Positions 24,000 through 37,741 are shown, counted from the first letter of the stretch. The stretch is DNA of 64,000 bases from Hydractinia symbiolongicarpus (GCF_029227915.1 NC_079887.1:11906001-11970000), one strand, 5' to 3'. Notes: generated by a model not told the origin, from the sequence alone. A program made the numbers and translations.

Positions 24000-26100
24000 A
24001 AATAACGGTGAAATTGGTATCAAAAGATTTTATTGTCAAATCCACGTCATTTCATGAAATAAGAAAAAGGTGAGTTTGAATTATACAAATTAAACATGTT
24101 TCACTGTGAACTAAAAATTAGAAATCACAAATCTTATCTTTCTTCTGAATATTAAGTGCAGTGTTCTTGCATCATCTTACTGCAAAATTAATTAGATAAA
24201 AATAAACTCATGCATGAGTTTAGTAATAATAATAATGTTTAATAAGAAACGGGTTGGTGGGAACTAGGCTTAATAGATGAGCTTGAAAAATACAGTAGCT
24301 TGAGTAACATAAAATCTCAATCAAGCTTTTGTGTTGGTTATATAAAAAAGTTTAAAATAATATCGTAAAATAAAAATTAAATTCCTCGACATTTCTTTAT
24401 TTATAAAATAAAATAGAACTTACTTAATAACGACAAGTTAACCACAAATATAAGAAATAAAACCTCGTAGTACTGCATCTCAGTCAATTTCTTCTAATAA
24501 TTAAACAGCGAGATTTAGCTAGACATTCTCTCGTACCATATAAAACCTTATACTTCGTATAGACTATCACAACACCAATTTATTTCTACAAAATGGCTTA
24601 TTGACGTCTTAAAAATGTATTTACTATTTAATTATAATTTTCAATCTAATTCTTTTATTCTGGTTAAATTGTATTCTTACTTTGGTTAAAGACGTTCCAT
24701 TGTGTTTCTACAATACTATTATTGTTTTTAAACTCTAACAAGATAACTTGGTAGTTAATTAACTGAGATACCATTATTAACAAACATAAGAAATAAAACT
24801 TCATAGTACTGCATGTCGGTCAATTTCTTCTGATAACTCAAGAACAAGATTTAGCTAGACATTCTCTCGTACCATCTAAAACCTTATACTTCGTATAGAC
24901 TATCACAACACCAATTTGTTTCTAAGCAATGGTTTATTGACGTCTTAAAAAAGCATTTACTAATAAATTATAATTATACATCTCATTTTTCTTTATTCTC
25001 GTTAAATTGGATTCGTATTTTGATTGTAAGAGAAAATGCATTAACGTGCCATTGTGTTTCTACAATACTATTATTTTTTATATTATATAGCCTAACAAAA
25101 TAACTGGGTAGTTAATTAACTGAGATAACATTTATAAACTGTCATTTTCTATTAAAAAAGCACGTTGTGTGTTCAATAAAGGGATATATAATAAGAAATA
25201 AAACAAGTGGAAAATGCAGTTACTGACTTGTTTAGCTAGCTTGCCAAACCGTCGAAACCTTAAAATGAAAATTAGTGACATGTAAATTCTTAATTAATAT
25301 TCTGACCTGAAAACATGTGTAAATAAATTATTAAAATAAACCACAGATGTGAATCAAACTATCTCGAAATACGGCAAATTATAGGAAAAAATGAAAAATG
25401 TAGTCACAAATGGAGAAAAAAGTTCTAAAAATTACGCCCATCTTTTGCCAGAAGACCCGGCATAGCTCCCTTGTTTGAGCATTTATTACAGGTATACTGT
25501 GTCAATCATCAAGTGGAGTGCTTACAGTTTCACTTCAATAATTCCTTCACAAGTTCAGTACAAATAGAAAACACAGACTGTCAATGCTATGTTAAACCGT
25601 ATACCAAGCCTTATGTCAGACACTGGCTAGAGCGTCTAGTAATGTTAAACCACATGTCAGTTACGTCACATATGGAGAATATCTTTTTAAATGATATAAA
25701 ATGCTTACAGGGTTAATAGATTAATGTAAAAAGTCTACAGATAAACTGAAGAGCTTAAGTGATATAATCTCTAAAACTTTTAATATCATTACTATCTGTC
25801 TGCCCGTGGAAGAATCCACTTTATTTCTCATTTAATGCATGTAACGGATACACATCCATCAAAAAGTAAACACACAACAGTGCTAGTTTTACAATACAAG
25901 GCTAAATTGCAAAACTATATACTTGATTTGTCAACAGTACACCAGGGAAATTCCATCATGAACATACAGTTTGTAATACATGCCAAAATCGGCTTTTAAT
26001 ACACTGCATACAGCAAAATGTCCGAAATCAACAGTTACTTGTTGCCTAACCCGGCGTTTCGACACTGGGACCCCCAGCTAGTCTAAATAGCCATTTTTAT
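24000..26100. repeat. AT-rich region with a 336-bp tandem duplication
   Basis: Unit 1 (about 24445-24780) and unit 2 (24781-about 25135) share long blocks: TAAGAAATAAAAC, CTAGACATTCTCTCGTACCA, CTTATACTTCGTATAGACTA and CATTGTGTTTCTACAATACT. A third start appears near 25187. Near 25800 the half hairpin CCCGTGGAAGAATCCAC of the Helitron-like repeat recurs. No exon was supported. Confidence 0.6.
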
Positions 26101-26218
26101 TGATAGTGCTACCATTTTTAAATTTATGACTGCGCAATGCAATATGGGGAAATCAGGGTATGTTATGTAGTTTCGGCGAATGTTACTTACTGTAAACATT
26201 GGTAAGAAACTGTCTCAC

Positions 26219-27142
26219 AATGGTGTATTCACAAGAAAAATTAAACAAGTGGAGTGTTGAAAACTTAAGGAGTTATTTGTTAGCTAGGGGGGGGGGTCCT
26301 TTAAGGAGGGTACTTAAAGCTGATTTAATTAGGAAAGTGCTTGCAGTAGAATTGCTTAATCTCCCTGTATCTTCATCGTTGGAAAGAAAACAAGAAGACA
26401 TTCAAAACCGACGTGTGTTTAAATTAACTGTCGCATGTATCAAAATACCCTTTCCAGAGTAGATAACCACTGGATGGATGACTGAATACGTGTACTATCC
26501 TGATATCACAACCAAATGCCTTCTGTAGTATGCACAGAAATGTCTGGCTGTCAATGCTTTAAATGAGGAAGAGAATTTAACGAATGCTGGACATGTTAAA
26601 TGTTGAGTTCAATAACATATCTCAATGTCTGCGTTATTGTTTTGTTCGTGGAGATGTTATACCACAAACACGGATTAATGAAACTCCTTCTAAAACTTGG
26701 GTGTATATGAACATTTGGATTTAAGTAAAACATATACGTCCAAAACTCAAGTTTGGAACAAAACAGTGGCTAATGGTCGACAAAAAGTTCATCTTCCTGC
26801 AAAAATGTCGTCAATTTTCAAAGACCACAAGCCGAGCATCTACCAGACCATGTTAAAGTACCGCGAACTTCGTTTGATCTTTGTGCTGTGCTGCAACGTA
26901 CAGCTAATAATATTAATTGGGATCAATTAGCATTGGCCACTGATAGACAGGCTTCTGTTTTATGTTTTCGAAAGAATGTTCGCCTTGAAAATGACCATAG
27001 CTACAACTCTCTACCAGAAAATCTATTAAATGTGGAACCACTGACCATAGAAGAAATCTGCAAACAATCATCATCGCCATCTGAATTTTTTACTACAAGT
27101 GATGAAGTATCAAAGGATTTGAAGCAATTGTTTCCCCTGTGA
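26219..27142 (+). pseudogene. SAP/SWIM-type second ORF of the ISL2EU-like element
   Basis: The first part encodes a SAP-like motif (LNKWSVENLRSYLLARGG, KADLIRKVL). After stops and frameshifts come YCFVRGDVIPQTRINETP and KTWV near 26630-26705, matching the region before a SWIM zinc finger; the CxC/CxH part is missing. Later pieces include LPAKMSSIFKDHKP (26800), INWDQLALATDRQASVLCF (26920) and PLTIEEICKQSSSPSEFF. The reading ends at 27142, without a YqaJ nuclease domain. It is a decayed gene by several stops and at least two frameshifts. Confidence 0.6.
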
Positions 27143-27584
27143 GCCCCTTAGCTGACATTAATCCTAATTAAACGGCTTTTTTTAAAGCCCACATTTGTAA
27201 AAAACATTGCTTTGGTGTATGTGCATGTTCATGTATATGCGACGAAAACTATCACCAACGTTATATAAGAGGAGAATAATCAAATTTGAAATTAATTTGG
27301 AATAATGTGAAAACAACAAAGTATTGTCCACGATTTTCTTTAACGACAGCTATCACACCTATATAAAATAGTTCTAAACTAAATTTTCAAAATAAAATCG
27401 CGGAATTAAAATGACTGCGAAAGTTTCATGCAATAAGTAATAATAATTTAATAATTAATAATATTAATATATATGCTTGGAAAAAACATGATCAAAATTT
27501 TATCAATTTGTGGCTTCAAAAAAACCTTTTTTTGTTGATAACATGTCAAGAAGCTTTATGTCAATCCAATAAATTGGGGCCGAA

Positions 27585-28285
27585 CTACTTTGCTAATAGG
27601 GGTTGCATATTGACAATAGCTGCAGCAATTGTCCAAATGTGATCACACATGTCAATCATTGATATTGGTAATATGTTTTCCAATAATCGGAGTTCTTTCA
27701 ACCGTCCATTAAGCCTTTCAATGTGTATTCTTGCGCGTGCTACTCTTTTACCATGAAAAACTTTTGATCTTGTAAATTTTTTTTTTCGGCGAACAAAAGG
27801 AGGTAGAACCTTTATCAAACAGAACGATAAAACCAGGATGAAATTTTGAAACAACATGTGAATCTTTAGTAATAAAACGACCCATACTAGATCCATCATA
27901 GGCAGGAGATACGTAAGAGATTGACCACGATTTTGTACAAGATATAAGTTGTGTGTGCTGTATGTTTGGTATTGTGATGCAACAGTTTTTGAATGTTCAG
28001 CGCATTGTTCAGTGCAGTAACCAATACCTGCACAATTGTTGAAAGTACCAGAAAAATGATGGTGCTTATATGCTAGTATTTCATCAGGTGTTGGCCAATA
28101 TATTAGTTGTCCAAGTTCCAAACTAAGAAAAATAATGAATTTTGTAATAATGTTAGAGGTATGTCCAGTCGATATTCCAAATCTTAAAGCTAAGTCAGCA
28201 ACAGGTGCATGTAGTCCTATTCCCATCAAAGTCGTTAATATTTCCTCCTCTGAGCTTAGAGAACGGCTTGGATCAAGTTTTCTTT
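27585..28285 (-). pseudogene. DDE_Tnp_4 transposase of the ISL2EU-like element
   Basis: The minus strand begins with KLDPSRSLSSEEEILTTLMG and a helix-turn-helix segment (VADLALRFGISTGHTSNII), continues to WPTPDEI, and ends with the RIHIERLNGRLKELRLLENI and MCDHIWTIAAAIVNMQPLL signatures, in which the glutamate of IHIER is the likely third catalytic residue. The middle shifts frame: PAYDGSSMGRFI and FDKGS are found in another frame around 27790-27900. At least two frameshifts abolish the product. Confidence 0.7.
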
Positions 28286-28766
28286 AACAAAACAATTTGG
28301 CTGGACTATACTGATACTGTTTAGTTTTTACAGAATTGTCACCTTTGTAATATTGTAGCTTTAAATGTTTCAGCCGAACATGCTCAACAATTAATCAAAA
28401 AAAGTTTGATGATGGACATCCCGTGTACAATTTTATAATTTTTCTTTTTCTCTGGATGCAATCCTATGACATTCTTGTATTAATTGTATTCAATGACAAT
28501 TTGCAGGAAGTTGTAGATACAGTGGACAACGTAGGCGATAAAATATTGGCATTACTAGTTAGTGATAACATTGGAATATCTAATTCTAAAGCAGACATTG
28601 ATGAGGTTGAGCGAGTGGGTGATAACATAGTTGTCCCATAAGCTGGTGATAATATGAAAGATCTGCTGATGAACTGGTTGGTGAGATTAACAAAGAGGCA
28701 TTTTTAGGAGAAGATAGATCAAGTGTGACACCAAAGTAAATTCATCTACATTACCTGGTTCTGTTT

Positions 28767-29134
28767 TCACACCAACTGAAGCATCTTTTTGCACTTTTTG
28801 TTGGGAAGAAAAACTCTTTCCTTTGTCGCTTTTCTCTTTTTTAAGTTTTCATCTGTACCATAACCTTTTAAAGACAATGTGGGTAAAGGGCTTGCATCTG
28901 TCGGTTTTCCATATTCAAAATGATTTGAACACATGATGTTTTCTAAACACAAAATACTTTCTGTTACAAGCGACCCCCCCCCCCTTACGTATACCACTTA
29001 GGGTTTCTCCAAGTGTAAAAACGTAGCTCTAAACTCCCATTAAATGCAGTGATTTGCGGCTTAATGACATATTTTTCCGGCTATTTACGAGCATTGTTAC
29101 ATGCTCCCACAGCACAACGATAATTAATTCCCAT
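28767..29134 (-). pseudogene. THAP domain of the ISL2EU-like transposase, broken
   Basis: Starting at an ATG (29134) the frame reads MGINYRCAVGACNNARK and then a stop; C-x4-C is the start of a THAP zinc finger. In another frame the domain end appears at about 28945-28840 as MCSNHFEYGKPTDASPLPTL, containing the C-x2-H half and the conserved P of THAP. The domain would form the N-terminus of the transposase. It is broken by a stop and frameshift. Confidence 0.6.
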
Positions 29135-29282
29135 AACGATAATTATTCTTCAATAAAAACCACAGAACAACAGTACACCTGAAAAGCGACTAACTTCGTT
29201 CAAGGTTTGTTTCGATTTGAGATACCCTGATTTTCCCATACTGCTTTGCGAAGTCATAAGTTTAAAAATGGTAGCACTATCA

Positions 29283-32200
29283 GTAAAAAGGTCTATATTA
29301 ATACCACGGAATCGCATTTTGAATTTAGTTTCTTTTGGCAATTCTAAACCGATGATTGTAATCATCACTTTTTGTTTCTCTCGCCTACTTCTATTTTTTT
29401 GTTTTTTGTTTTTCAACTAAGCAGGATCCAACTTTATGGTCAAATCTTAGATATCTTAAATTTCATCACGTTTTTATTCGCGTCACAGGTATAACAAAAT
29501 ATTTCCGAAATATCGCTACCCCACAAGCAATAATATTTAATAAAAAATTATGCTAAAATGTCTTCGTTTCTTTCTTTCTGAGTGTAACGCAGTATTGTTA
29601 AAGTGCTGATTTTCACAGATTACTTTTTGTGCATTTAGAGAGACCTTAATTATAATGTAGTTTTAAAACTTTAAAGATTCACGATGAGTTACGTTGAGAA
29701 GACATATTTCATGGAGAAGGGGGTGACCAACAAAAAAGGTGCTAATGCAGTTATTATGTAGAGCTACATCTGGCGTCCGACGCTGGGCCCCAGCTAGTAT
29801 TGCTGAAAAAATTATAAAACAAATAAATACACTATAACTATTTAAAGATATACTAATAACATATATTTTTTAAAACAAAAAAGTCGAAATGAATCAAAAA
29901 TTAAAACGTCAAAAAACTCAAGCAATTTGTTTGGTTGACGCCTGGCAAACAGCGCGAGAATAGGATTGGATCCTACTCTTTCGCCTGGTCGTTTTGCCTT
30001 GCCCGCTAACAGTGACGCGTTGGTTTGTTCTAGCCTGTATCTCACCCACTACATAAAAGATTTTGCAAGTTCAAGATAATACCATGGGATAATACCAATT
30101 TTTTTGAAATGACGGAACAACAGAAGTTTTGTACAAAACAGGCTACTGGCAAACTCGAGAGGTAAAGGGAACAAAGTTACAAACGAACAAAAATCAGAAA
30201 TCTTTTAGCCTGCAAGGACTTTTCTTTAAACTTAGTTTACAGAACATCTAATTTATATATTATAAGCAATTAATACAATTTCATTTTTACTGCGGTTGAT
30301 AACTGGTAATTGATTGATAACTTTCAGTTAAAGTCGACGCAGGCAGCGTGGTTTGATGTTGTTGGCGTTATCAAATTAAAAAGATAACATAGAAATTAAA
30401 CCCAAAACAATCGTTATTTTATGATCGTTTGAAACTTTTTCAATTCATCAAATCCGAAAATTCTGCATTGCGTCATGTGTAATATGTGCGCTGTTTTTCG
30501 TTGTTGTTGTTAATATGATAGAAAAAGTCTTTTCAATGTTTATTTCTAATAAGTCTGACAAGAGAATGCTTATTTTTATAAGTTTTATTAAGCACTCAGG
30601 CACTAAATCAACGTTCAGCCCAAATGAGTAATAGTTCACAAATTAAATAAGTACCCAGAATACCTAAACGATAACCCTAAAATTTGGGATAACAACGTCA
30701 AAGAAGTGTTTGTCATAGAGAGATGTACACAACATTAAGGTTCCCTCTAAATTGACTTAAATAATTGTCCTTGGGTGTCAGGGTAAGATAAATCTGACGT
30801 AGAGTGAGTTAAGCGTCTATTCAGGGGCATTTGCTTTTTTGGTTTTTGTAAAGGCTGAAAAATCAATAAAACTCGGGAAATATGATGTTAAGAATTTTTT
30901 TTCAAGAAAATTGAAACAAAGTAAAAACGTTAAGGTTTTTCTATCTTAGCAATGATATAACGGATTTCTTACGCTCTATATAACCAATTACTACCGTGTC
31001 TGGTACAGAGAGGTCAGTTTTAGGGGTAGTATAAGTGGAGACTTCAATTATCGTCTGCTATAAGAGGTGTTTGCAATTTCATTGATTCCTCTGATGAGCC
31101 ATTACTAACTCTGGTTTCTTCTAGCATGGAAAAGAAAACAATTGTCCATCTACGGAAAACTTAAGTACTCTCTTGGTAATGTCATTTTAAAAACTTTTGT
31201 CATAATTTGTATGCTGTATCTACTCATGATTCTCGATATTCTTTAATCTATATTGTGAATAGAAAGAAACACTGAAAACCTCATAAATGTTTTAATTTTA
31301 ATTATTTTACTTTATAACACACCGTTGCGTATAGCTTTTTTGTTTGAGAAGATAAGGGACATGTTTCCGCCCCACAATCATTCCAACATTAATTTCCTGT
31401 CATACGTCACAGGTAGATAGAATCTCCATCAACCAAACCAGTTTAACTTTGAAAGGACAAAGAATGGAAGTAATAACAGAGTATATTTTATGTCAAAAAA
31501 CGTAGGGAATGTACTGTGCAGAATTATGTGACATATTATATAACAATTTTTCAATGAAAATATACAAAAAATATTGTACGTAGTGTGAAATATAAACACA
31601 TGCAATCTCCGTAAATATGTGTGATTGATGCGTGTATTTAGATTTTATAAGTTTAAACCTTTGCCGAATTTTTCAGAACAAAGTGCCTTAATTGTAAATA
31701 AGTTGATTTGAAAAAAAAAAAAAAAACAATATGGTGGTTAAAAGTTAGGCCAAGAATTACTAGTGTTCACCCCCGATTTGTTCCTTTGATGTTAAATTTT
31801 TACCTAATCTCCTAACAAAAATGATTATTCGGTTTAAAATCAGGAAAAAAGGAACTGTTTCATCAATAAGTATAAAATAGTACTTTGGCGACCACGAAAA
31901 GATCAATATTAACCCAGTAAAGCAATTTTGACACTGTAATCAAAACTTCAATTCGTGCGTGCATCTAATAGATAGTTTATATTATAGTTTTGAGTACCAA
32001 TGCCACTATTAATAATATCAATTAAGACCTCAACTAACGTTTGCTATAAGAGGTGTTTGCCTTTCCATCGATTCCTTTAATAAGCAATTACTAAGGTTGG
32101 ATCTTTTTAGATTTCTTAAACCAACAACGACAATCCACCTAGGAATAACTTAGGCACTATCTTAGTAAATTACGAAAATTAGTCGTTTAAAGAAAGTTTA

Positions 32201-33290
32201 TTTTTAGCAACGTAAATTTGAAAAAATAAATTCCATTGCCACAAATTGCTTTTTTTTTCTTTCTAGAATAGTTATCAGATAAGATGCAACCTTGCAAATA
32301 ATATTTGCGCATAATGATCGTTTTTGGTTACTTTTAGATAGAGCCATCAACAGCACTTAGCTCTCCAATTTGTAGGATGCAAAATCCAGGCAAGCAACGT
32401 TGAAAATGAGATAGCTGTATCGTCTTTTATCTCGGTATATTAAAATATATCGCACCATGGCCTGGTCCTTTTCGAAATATTAGTTTAATGGCATCAAGAA
32501 TGGCTTAGAAGAAACCTACGAGTCTATATTTGGATTTGTAGGCATATTTGTTAACTAATCAATATTGAAATAAAAAGATAGGAACATTACGGTATCGAAA
32601 AAAATGTTTCTCTTTAAGGTGATTTAGATTTTTTTCTGCTTTATTTGATCCTTCATCAGACACATTGTTTATGCCAGCAGGTGTTTTGCGGGTAGGTGTT
32701 GTTTGAGTAGGTTTTGATCGATTACCCCTTCTACCTAGACCCTTTGAATTTATCTTTCTTCGTTAGTCCCTCCATTGATTCTCCAACATTTCTAAAAAGT
32801 TGAATACATAATTAAAATTTTCGCAACACCATTCCATAAATCTGAAAGAGTACTTCTACAAAAATTTGCGACTTTTGATTTAAGTATTCCGTTTTTTAGT
32901 AAAACATAATCAACTTTACAAAAAATACATAACAGAAATCTTTGAGAGCGTATCTGAAGCTTCTTTAAGCTTTCGCAATACGGCATATTCTGTTGTATCT
33001 AAATACATAACCACGTTAAGTCAGTCTCAATTGAGAAAGTGAGTAACCAATGAATAACCAAATAACTCAATGTTAAATTGTCGAAGGGAAATTTAAATGA
33101 AGCTGAAACAACACAGTAAAATGATACATCTGACATCTTGATTAGCGACTTATTTGCAATCAATCATATTAAAAAGTGATAAAAATAAAAGATTACCAGC
33201 ATGTACAGCCATGAAAAAAACACCCAATCTCACAAAGCACTTCATTGCAGCCATCCTGTGCTAATAATCCAAAGTGATGCTCTCATGCAA
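29283..33290. other. AT-rich intergenic stretch with a diverged 150-bp repeat
   Basis: No supported exon. Segments 31039-31185 and 32024-32170 are diverged direct repeats sharing GCTATAAGAGGTGTTTGC and the ATTGATTCCT / CCATTACTAA surroundings. An A15 run lies at about 31711. A GC-richer patch at 29935-30045 has no domain. Confidence 0.4.
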
Positions 33291-33297
33291 TTTTAAA

Positions 33298-33597
33298 TGA
33301 TGAACAAAGTAGTTCTTCTTCAATATGACTTACACGCATTATACTCGCCCGTCATGATCAGAGGTCTGATCGGGGTGAACCATTCTCTGTTGAGAATGAA
33401 ATACCGATGTGCTATGATAAATATTCACCCATATGTATACACCATCCGGATAAACTGTCTGAGTTCATCACTAACATATTGCCGCACGTAGTGTAGTGGG
33501 TTTGTCTGCGGCTCCCAGTTCTGGGGACCGCAGATCGAATCCCGCTCACTGCTTGGCAGTATGTTAGTGATGAACAAAGTAGTTTTTCTTCAATATG
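33298..33597. mobile_element. tRNA-derived SINE with flanking repeats
   Basis: TAGTGTAGTGGG (about 33489) fits a polymerase III A box and AGATCGAATCCC (about 33532) a B box. Between them is a strong hairpin CTGCGGCTCCCA / TGGGGACCGCAG. A 30-bp direct repeat with one mismatch flanks the unit (33298-33327 and 33568-33597, TGATGAACAAAGTAGTT...). An inner inverted repeat GTTCATCACTAACATA borders the tRNA-like part. This is not a functional tRNA gene as I see it. Confidence 0.5.
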
Positions 33598-35689
33598 TCA
33601 GTAACTATCTGTTGTTTTTTTAGTCGCACTACCCCTGGATCCAAATAAAGAACAAAAGAGTAAAGAATTAACAAATCGCAATATTTTACTCCTTTTATCT
33701 CTTTTGCAACTCTTTTGAAACTTGAAGAATTTCCATTTATTATCATAATAAAAATATCAAAGACTAGTCGATATATGATCTTCACCCTCCTTTATAAAGA
33801 GATTGATTTCATGTATCCGTAGTCGATTTAAAAATTCACCTAGGGACAGCTATTGCTACTGCGGTACTATTTTACGTAGGACAGACAAAATACGGGTATT
33901 ATTAATATAGAGAAGTGCGAGACAGTTACTAAATCCCCAGTGTCTCATTTCCTATCAGCCATATGAACCACCTTTTTTTTCCAATGCAGTGCTATAAAGT
34001 AGCGTAGTTATTCACCAATACTGTTAACGGAACAATTTTTAAAAAGGGACCTATTGATTAAGCGATGTTATTCACGAATACTATTTATATTCTAATTTTT
34101 TAAGAGTTAAAACAAAAGCTGTAAAGATATTTCGAGAGGCCAACGCAGATATCATATATAGCATAATAAATCATTGAACAAGCTAAATATACAAGATAGT
34201 ATAGTATTATATCGATTTTTTTTACTTAAATTGTTTCGAAATGGTGCCTTTTGTTGCAATTTGTTATAGAAGTACGTCTATGATTTTATGCAATAACCTC
34301 ACACTTATAGTTTTAAGTGCAAGTCTGCTATTATTAGAACCTTTTTTCACTTTTTTTATGACCATACAGTGAGATCTATTAATCTCTCTGCTGTTTCAGG
34401 AGCGCACTACGTCTTTTTAGTAGCTAGCAACTATTGCCAGCTTAATTTAGGTAAATAAAATAGATAAATGGTTTGTTGCTGGTCGCATTATCCTTAAAAA
34501 AAGCCGCGTTACCATAAAATATAACTATCTAAGTGTAAAACTGTTGTCACGCAAGCGACGCACGATAAGTAACACAATGTTTTGCCAGCGATCATTTAAT
34601 ATGAAAGATTTTTTGCTTTAATGCAAGGCGCGTTAAAGAAAAAAAGGAGCTAAGCAAGAAATCACTGCCTTTAGTTTGGTCACTTACTGTGGCGAGTTTC
34701 ATAGTCTTAGCGTTTGTCTTTCTCTGAATTTTGAAGTGAGTAAGTTACCAACCACTCCGACACCCCTTAGTTCAAACTCCTACTACGCCAAAAATTTAAA
34801 ATTGCAATATATTGATTGTTGTAATTTAGAATAAAAGGCTGTATTTTTTTGGTATACTTGTATAGACGATGATTATTTGTATGTTTAGACGTTGAAGTTA
34901 CTCCAAGACTTTCTACTATACAGCGCCAGAACAAACAACTTTTATTTTAAATTTATACAGTTTTTCGCATTGGAATGGGATGAAAAGACAACAATCGTTT
35001 CCAAAATGTGTATGCGTACACACTCTCATATAAAACATACGCCTTTATGCCAATGCGTAGCCAGGGAAGTAAAGACAATAAATAGAAAAGAAAGAGTACT
35101 TTAGGGACTTTTCGCATGACAATGCGTGTTGGAAACAAAAGGACGAAATTTAAAGGGAATGACACAAAATGACCATTTCATGGTTACATAACAAAACGAG
35201 TAATCATTTTAAAATACTTTCTGTGTATTCACCGCCACTAAAGATGCAACTTTCACACGCATGTGGCGTGAAAAACATTTTTAGGTTAGAATGTTAAAAT
35301 AAATAATAACTTTGCATATGCACAATAGAAAATAAAAGACAAAAAGATGAAGCAGGCATAGTTTGCTGTACGTTGTTGTTTTATAAAATATTCTTTTTAT
35401 AGTTAGTGCATATGCTAGTTGAGTTTCATCAATATTATAATTGTATCAAACAGTAGTTGTTGCTTGGTTTTTTAAAGCAATCACAATTATACTTAAGAAC
35501 TTGGTGTCATTACAAATCTAAGTTCAATGAGTTATAATAACCTTTTCTTGCAGACACAAGAAAAAAATATGGGTGAGAGCTACCGGCGCCCAAACCTTCG
35601 ATCCTACGCAGAAGTTTAAAATGGCGCATTTTAAACTGTTGCTTGTGCTGTTGTCTACACTTCTTGCTTAGTAATTGGGTTTATTTGTT

Positions 35690-36870
35690 GCAATTTTTAC
35701 TATACCTGGCAAAAATGGTGCATATTTGGGTACCCTACATCAAAGAGAAGTAAAGAGCTCAGTATTTATAAATTTCCGTTACTAAATACTGATGTAAACA
35801 AGAAATGGGGGAAGGAACTTAATAGCATCAGTACGAATGATGGGATCATTAATTGATCATCAGAAGAAGAGCTACCTCATCTCAATCTCCCACAAAAAGT
35901 ATATATTGGTCAAACCACTTTAAAAGCTCCTCCATCCTGCAATTCAATTAAAAAACAGGAAGACTTCAATAATATCTAAGATTTCTCACCACCTCCTTCT
36001 CCAACCACCATATAAAAAAATTTCTTTGACTTTAATCAACGGATTTTGTAACTGTCATTGAGTAGCTGTTGGCATATTGACATTCAATATACACTAGTTA
36101 TTGTTACATGTACTTCATCTCGCCACATCATCCCAAAGTATGAAATATTCATTGGGAGTATTTGGATGAATGTTACCTCATAACATTACTCTTTCGCATT
36201 TTATAACAGAACTTAATAGTTATGAATTGTGTGTTGGTATTGCTGCACCAGATTATGTTATTCCCAAAAAGTTTGGTTGCTTGACATTTTAACAAAAAAA
36301 ATTCAAGTCGAATCTTCACCAAAATCAATATTATCGCTTAAATATTTGCAGTACTTTAACTTGGCCTACGAAACCTAATCCTTGTGCTAATTTTAAAGAA
36401 CGTAACGGAAAATATAAATCATCTACTGCTCAGAAAGAAACCGAGATTCTTAAGTCAACAAAGTTAAAATCACCTATTAAATTTACTTCTCCTGAACGTA
36501 TAAGTTACCCATTTAAAGTCATCGGTTTAGGATGCAAACAACTAACAGCTCAATTAATGAAAATGATGAGTACGACTCAAATTAAAAATGGTAATGAAAG
36601 TTGTTAATTAATTTCTGATTTAGTTACATTGTTCAGTTGTTGCGACAAAAAATATGCAACACCATTTATGATTTTTTTTGTAAAGAGCAGCAAAGGTATA
36701 TTCAAAACGTTTTAACTAACTAGTGTCAGGTACCACCCAATAATTGTTAAATTTTGTCTAAATTTGGCTGCAAAATTCTGCTTATTTGACTGATAGTGTT
36801 TAAATAACTACTTACTCTACCAGGCCAAATCCAGCCGTATTGTTCCCATGCAATCATCCAGCACTTTTGT
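35690..36870 (+). pseudogene. THAP/P-element-like (THAP9-type) transposase relic
   Basis: The start carries a THAP domain: WCIFGYPTSKRSKELSIYKF and NKKWGKEL, with LNLPQKVYIGQTT further on. Later frames give PKYEIF and NSYELCVGIAAPDYVIPKK (36110-36280), then KERNGKYKSSTAQKETEIL, SPERIS and CKQLTAQLMKM (36400-36570). The end shows YHP-IIVKFCLNLAAKF (near 36730-36780), a conserved piece preceding the P-element transposase core. Many stops and frameshifts are present and the catalytic core is missing. Order and pieces fit P-element/THAP9-like transposases of cnidarians. Confidence 0.6.
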
Positions 36871-37741
36871 AAGATATATTAGGATATTTCTTTGCATTTT
36901 AATTATAATTTGGATAAGATTCTCTGCAGAGCTCCAAATTCATGAAATTCATGAAATGCAAGTTGAAATAGCATTTAAACTTTTGGAATAAAAATAAAAC
37001 CTTTTTGGCTATATAGCTAGCACTGTACCACTCAAAGACTATTTGTAAATGTATCTTCATTAAAGGTAAGCACGCATGATAGAGCAGGTTTATACAGCTT
37101 TATTACTAACTGATAGCTATTTGCGCAAATTGTCCAAAAAGTCTTTACGACGAGCTTTGTACAGCACGGTATAATTCTTAACTTCGTAGAAATCATAAAG
37201 ATTGCTCTAAATACAAACAAATAACATTGCCGCAGAATCGAATTCGTCCTATGCTTTTAACTTCGCGTAAACAAAATGGTTTATATGGTATTAGGAGTGA
37301 ATTAGAAAGAAAATTAGTGTTGTACAGGTAGCTAGAATCGACTTTAGATTTATATGCAGCTGCAATTCACAAAAACAATTAAAACAACTAAGTTTAAGTT
37401 TGTAGACTTTACAGCTTTTAACTTATAAAATGATTGCAGGGGAGATCTGTCTCATTAATTTTGAAGAGGATTGCGGAAACATCCACACCCAAACATAAAG
37501 CTGACAATGGAGATAGACCCCCCTCGTTTCCTGGACACTGAAATTATTCACTTTATCAACGGTTTCAAAACGAACGTTCATAGAAAAGAAAACAAACTAC
37601 CCTATTCGGTAAACTGTACATGATAGATACCGTGCAGCTCAGCTATGCGTTGTAGCTCCAGAGCTAAGGGAGAACGATGATAGCCGCATGCGGTTGTTAT
37701 TCCAGCAATAACCGTGAGGTGGTTTCGAAATTTCAATCAAT

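Larger units (their letters stand above)
26101..29282. mobile_element. ISL2EU-like DNA transposon with 60-bp TIRs, inactive
   Basis: Terminal inverted repeats at 26101-26160 and 29223-29282 match at 55 of 60 positions, starting TGATAGTGCTACCATTTTTA. Between them lie a plus-strand SAP/SWIM-type gene and a minus-strand THAP plus DDE_Tnp_4 transposase gene. That is the layout of ISL2EU (IS4EU) elements, whose second protein normally also carries a YqaJ nuclease domain, which I do not see here. All ORFs are broken. No clear target-site duplication flanks the ends. Confidence 0.75.

Noticed and set aside
33489-33545. Functional tRNA gene
   Set aside because: A and B boxes are present, but no acceptor-stem pairing or normal anticodon arm could be drawn; SINE-derived is the simpler reading.
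34700-34800. tRNA-Ser/Leu-like segment on the minus strand (GTCGGAGTGGTTGGTAAC)
   Set aside because: Only the A-box half fits; no matching T arm and acceptor stem, so it was not annotated.
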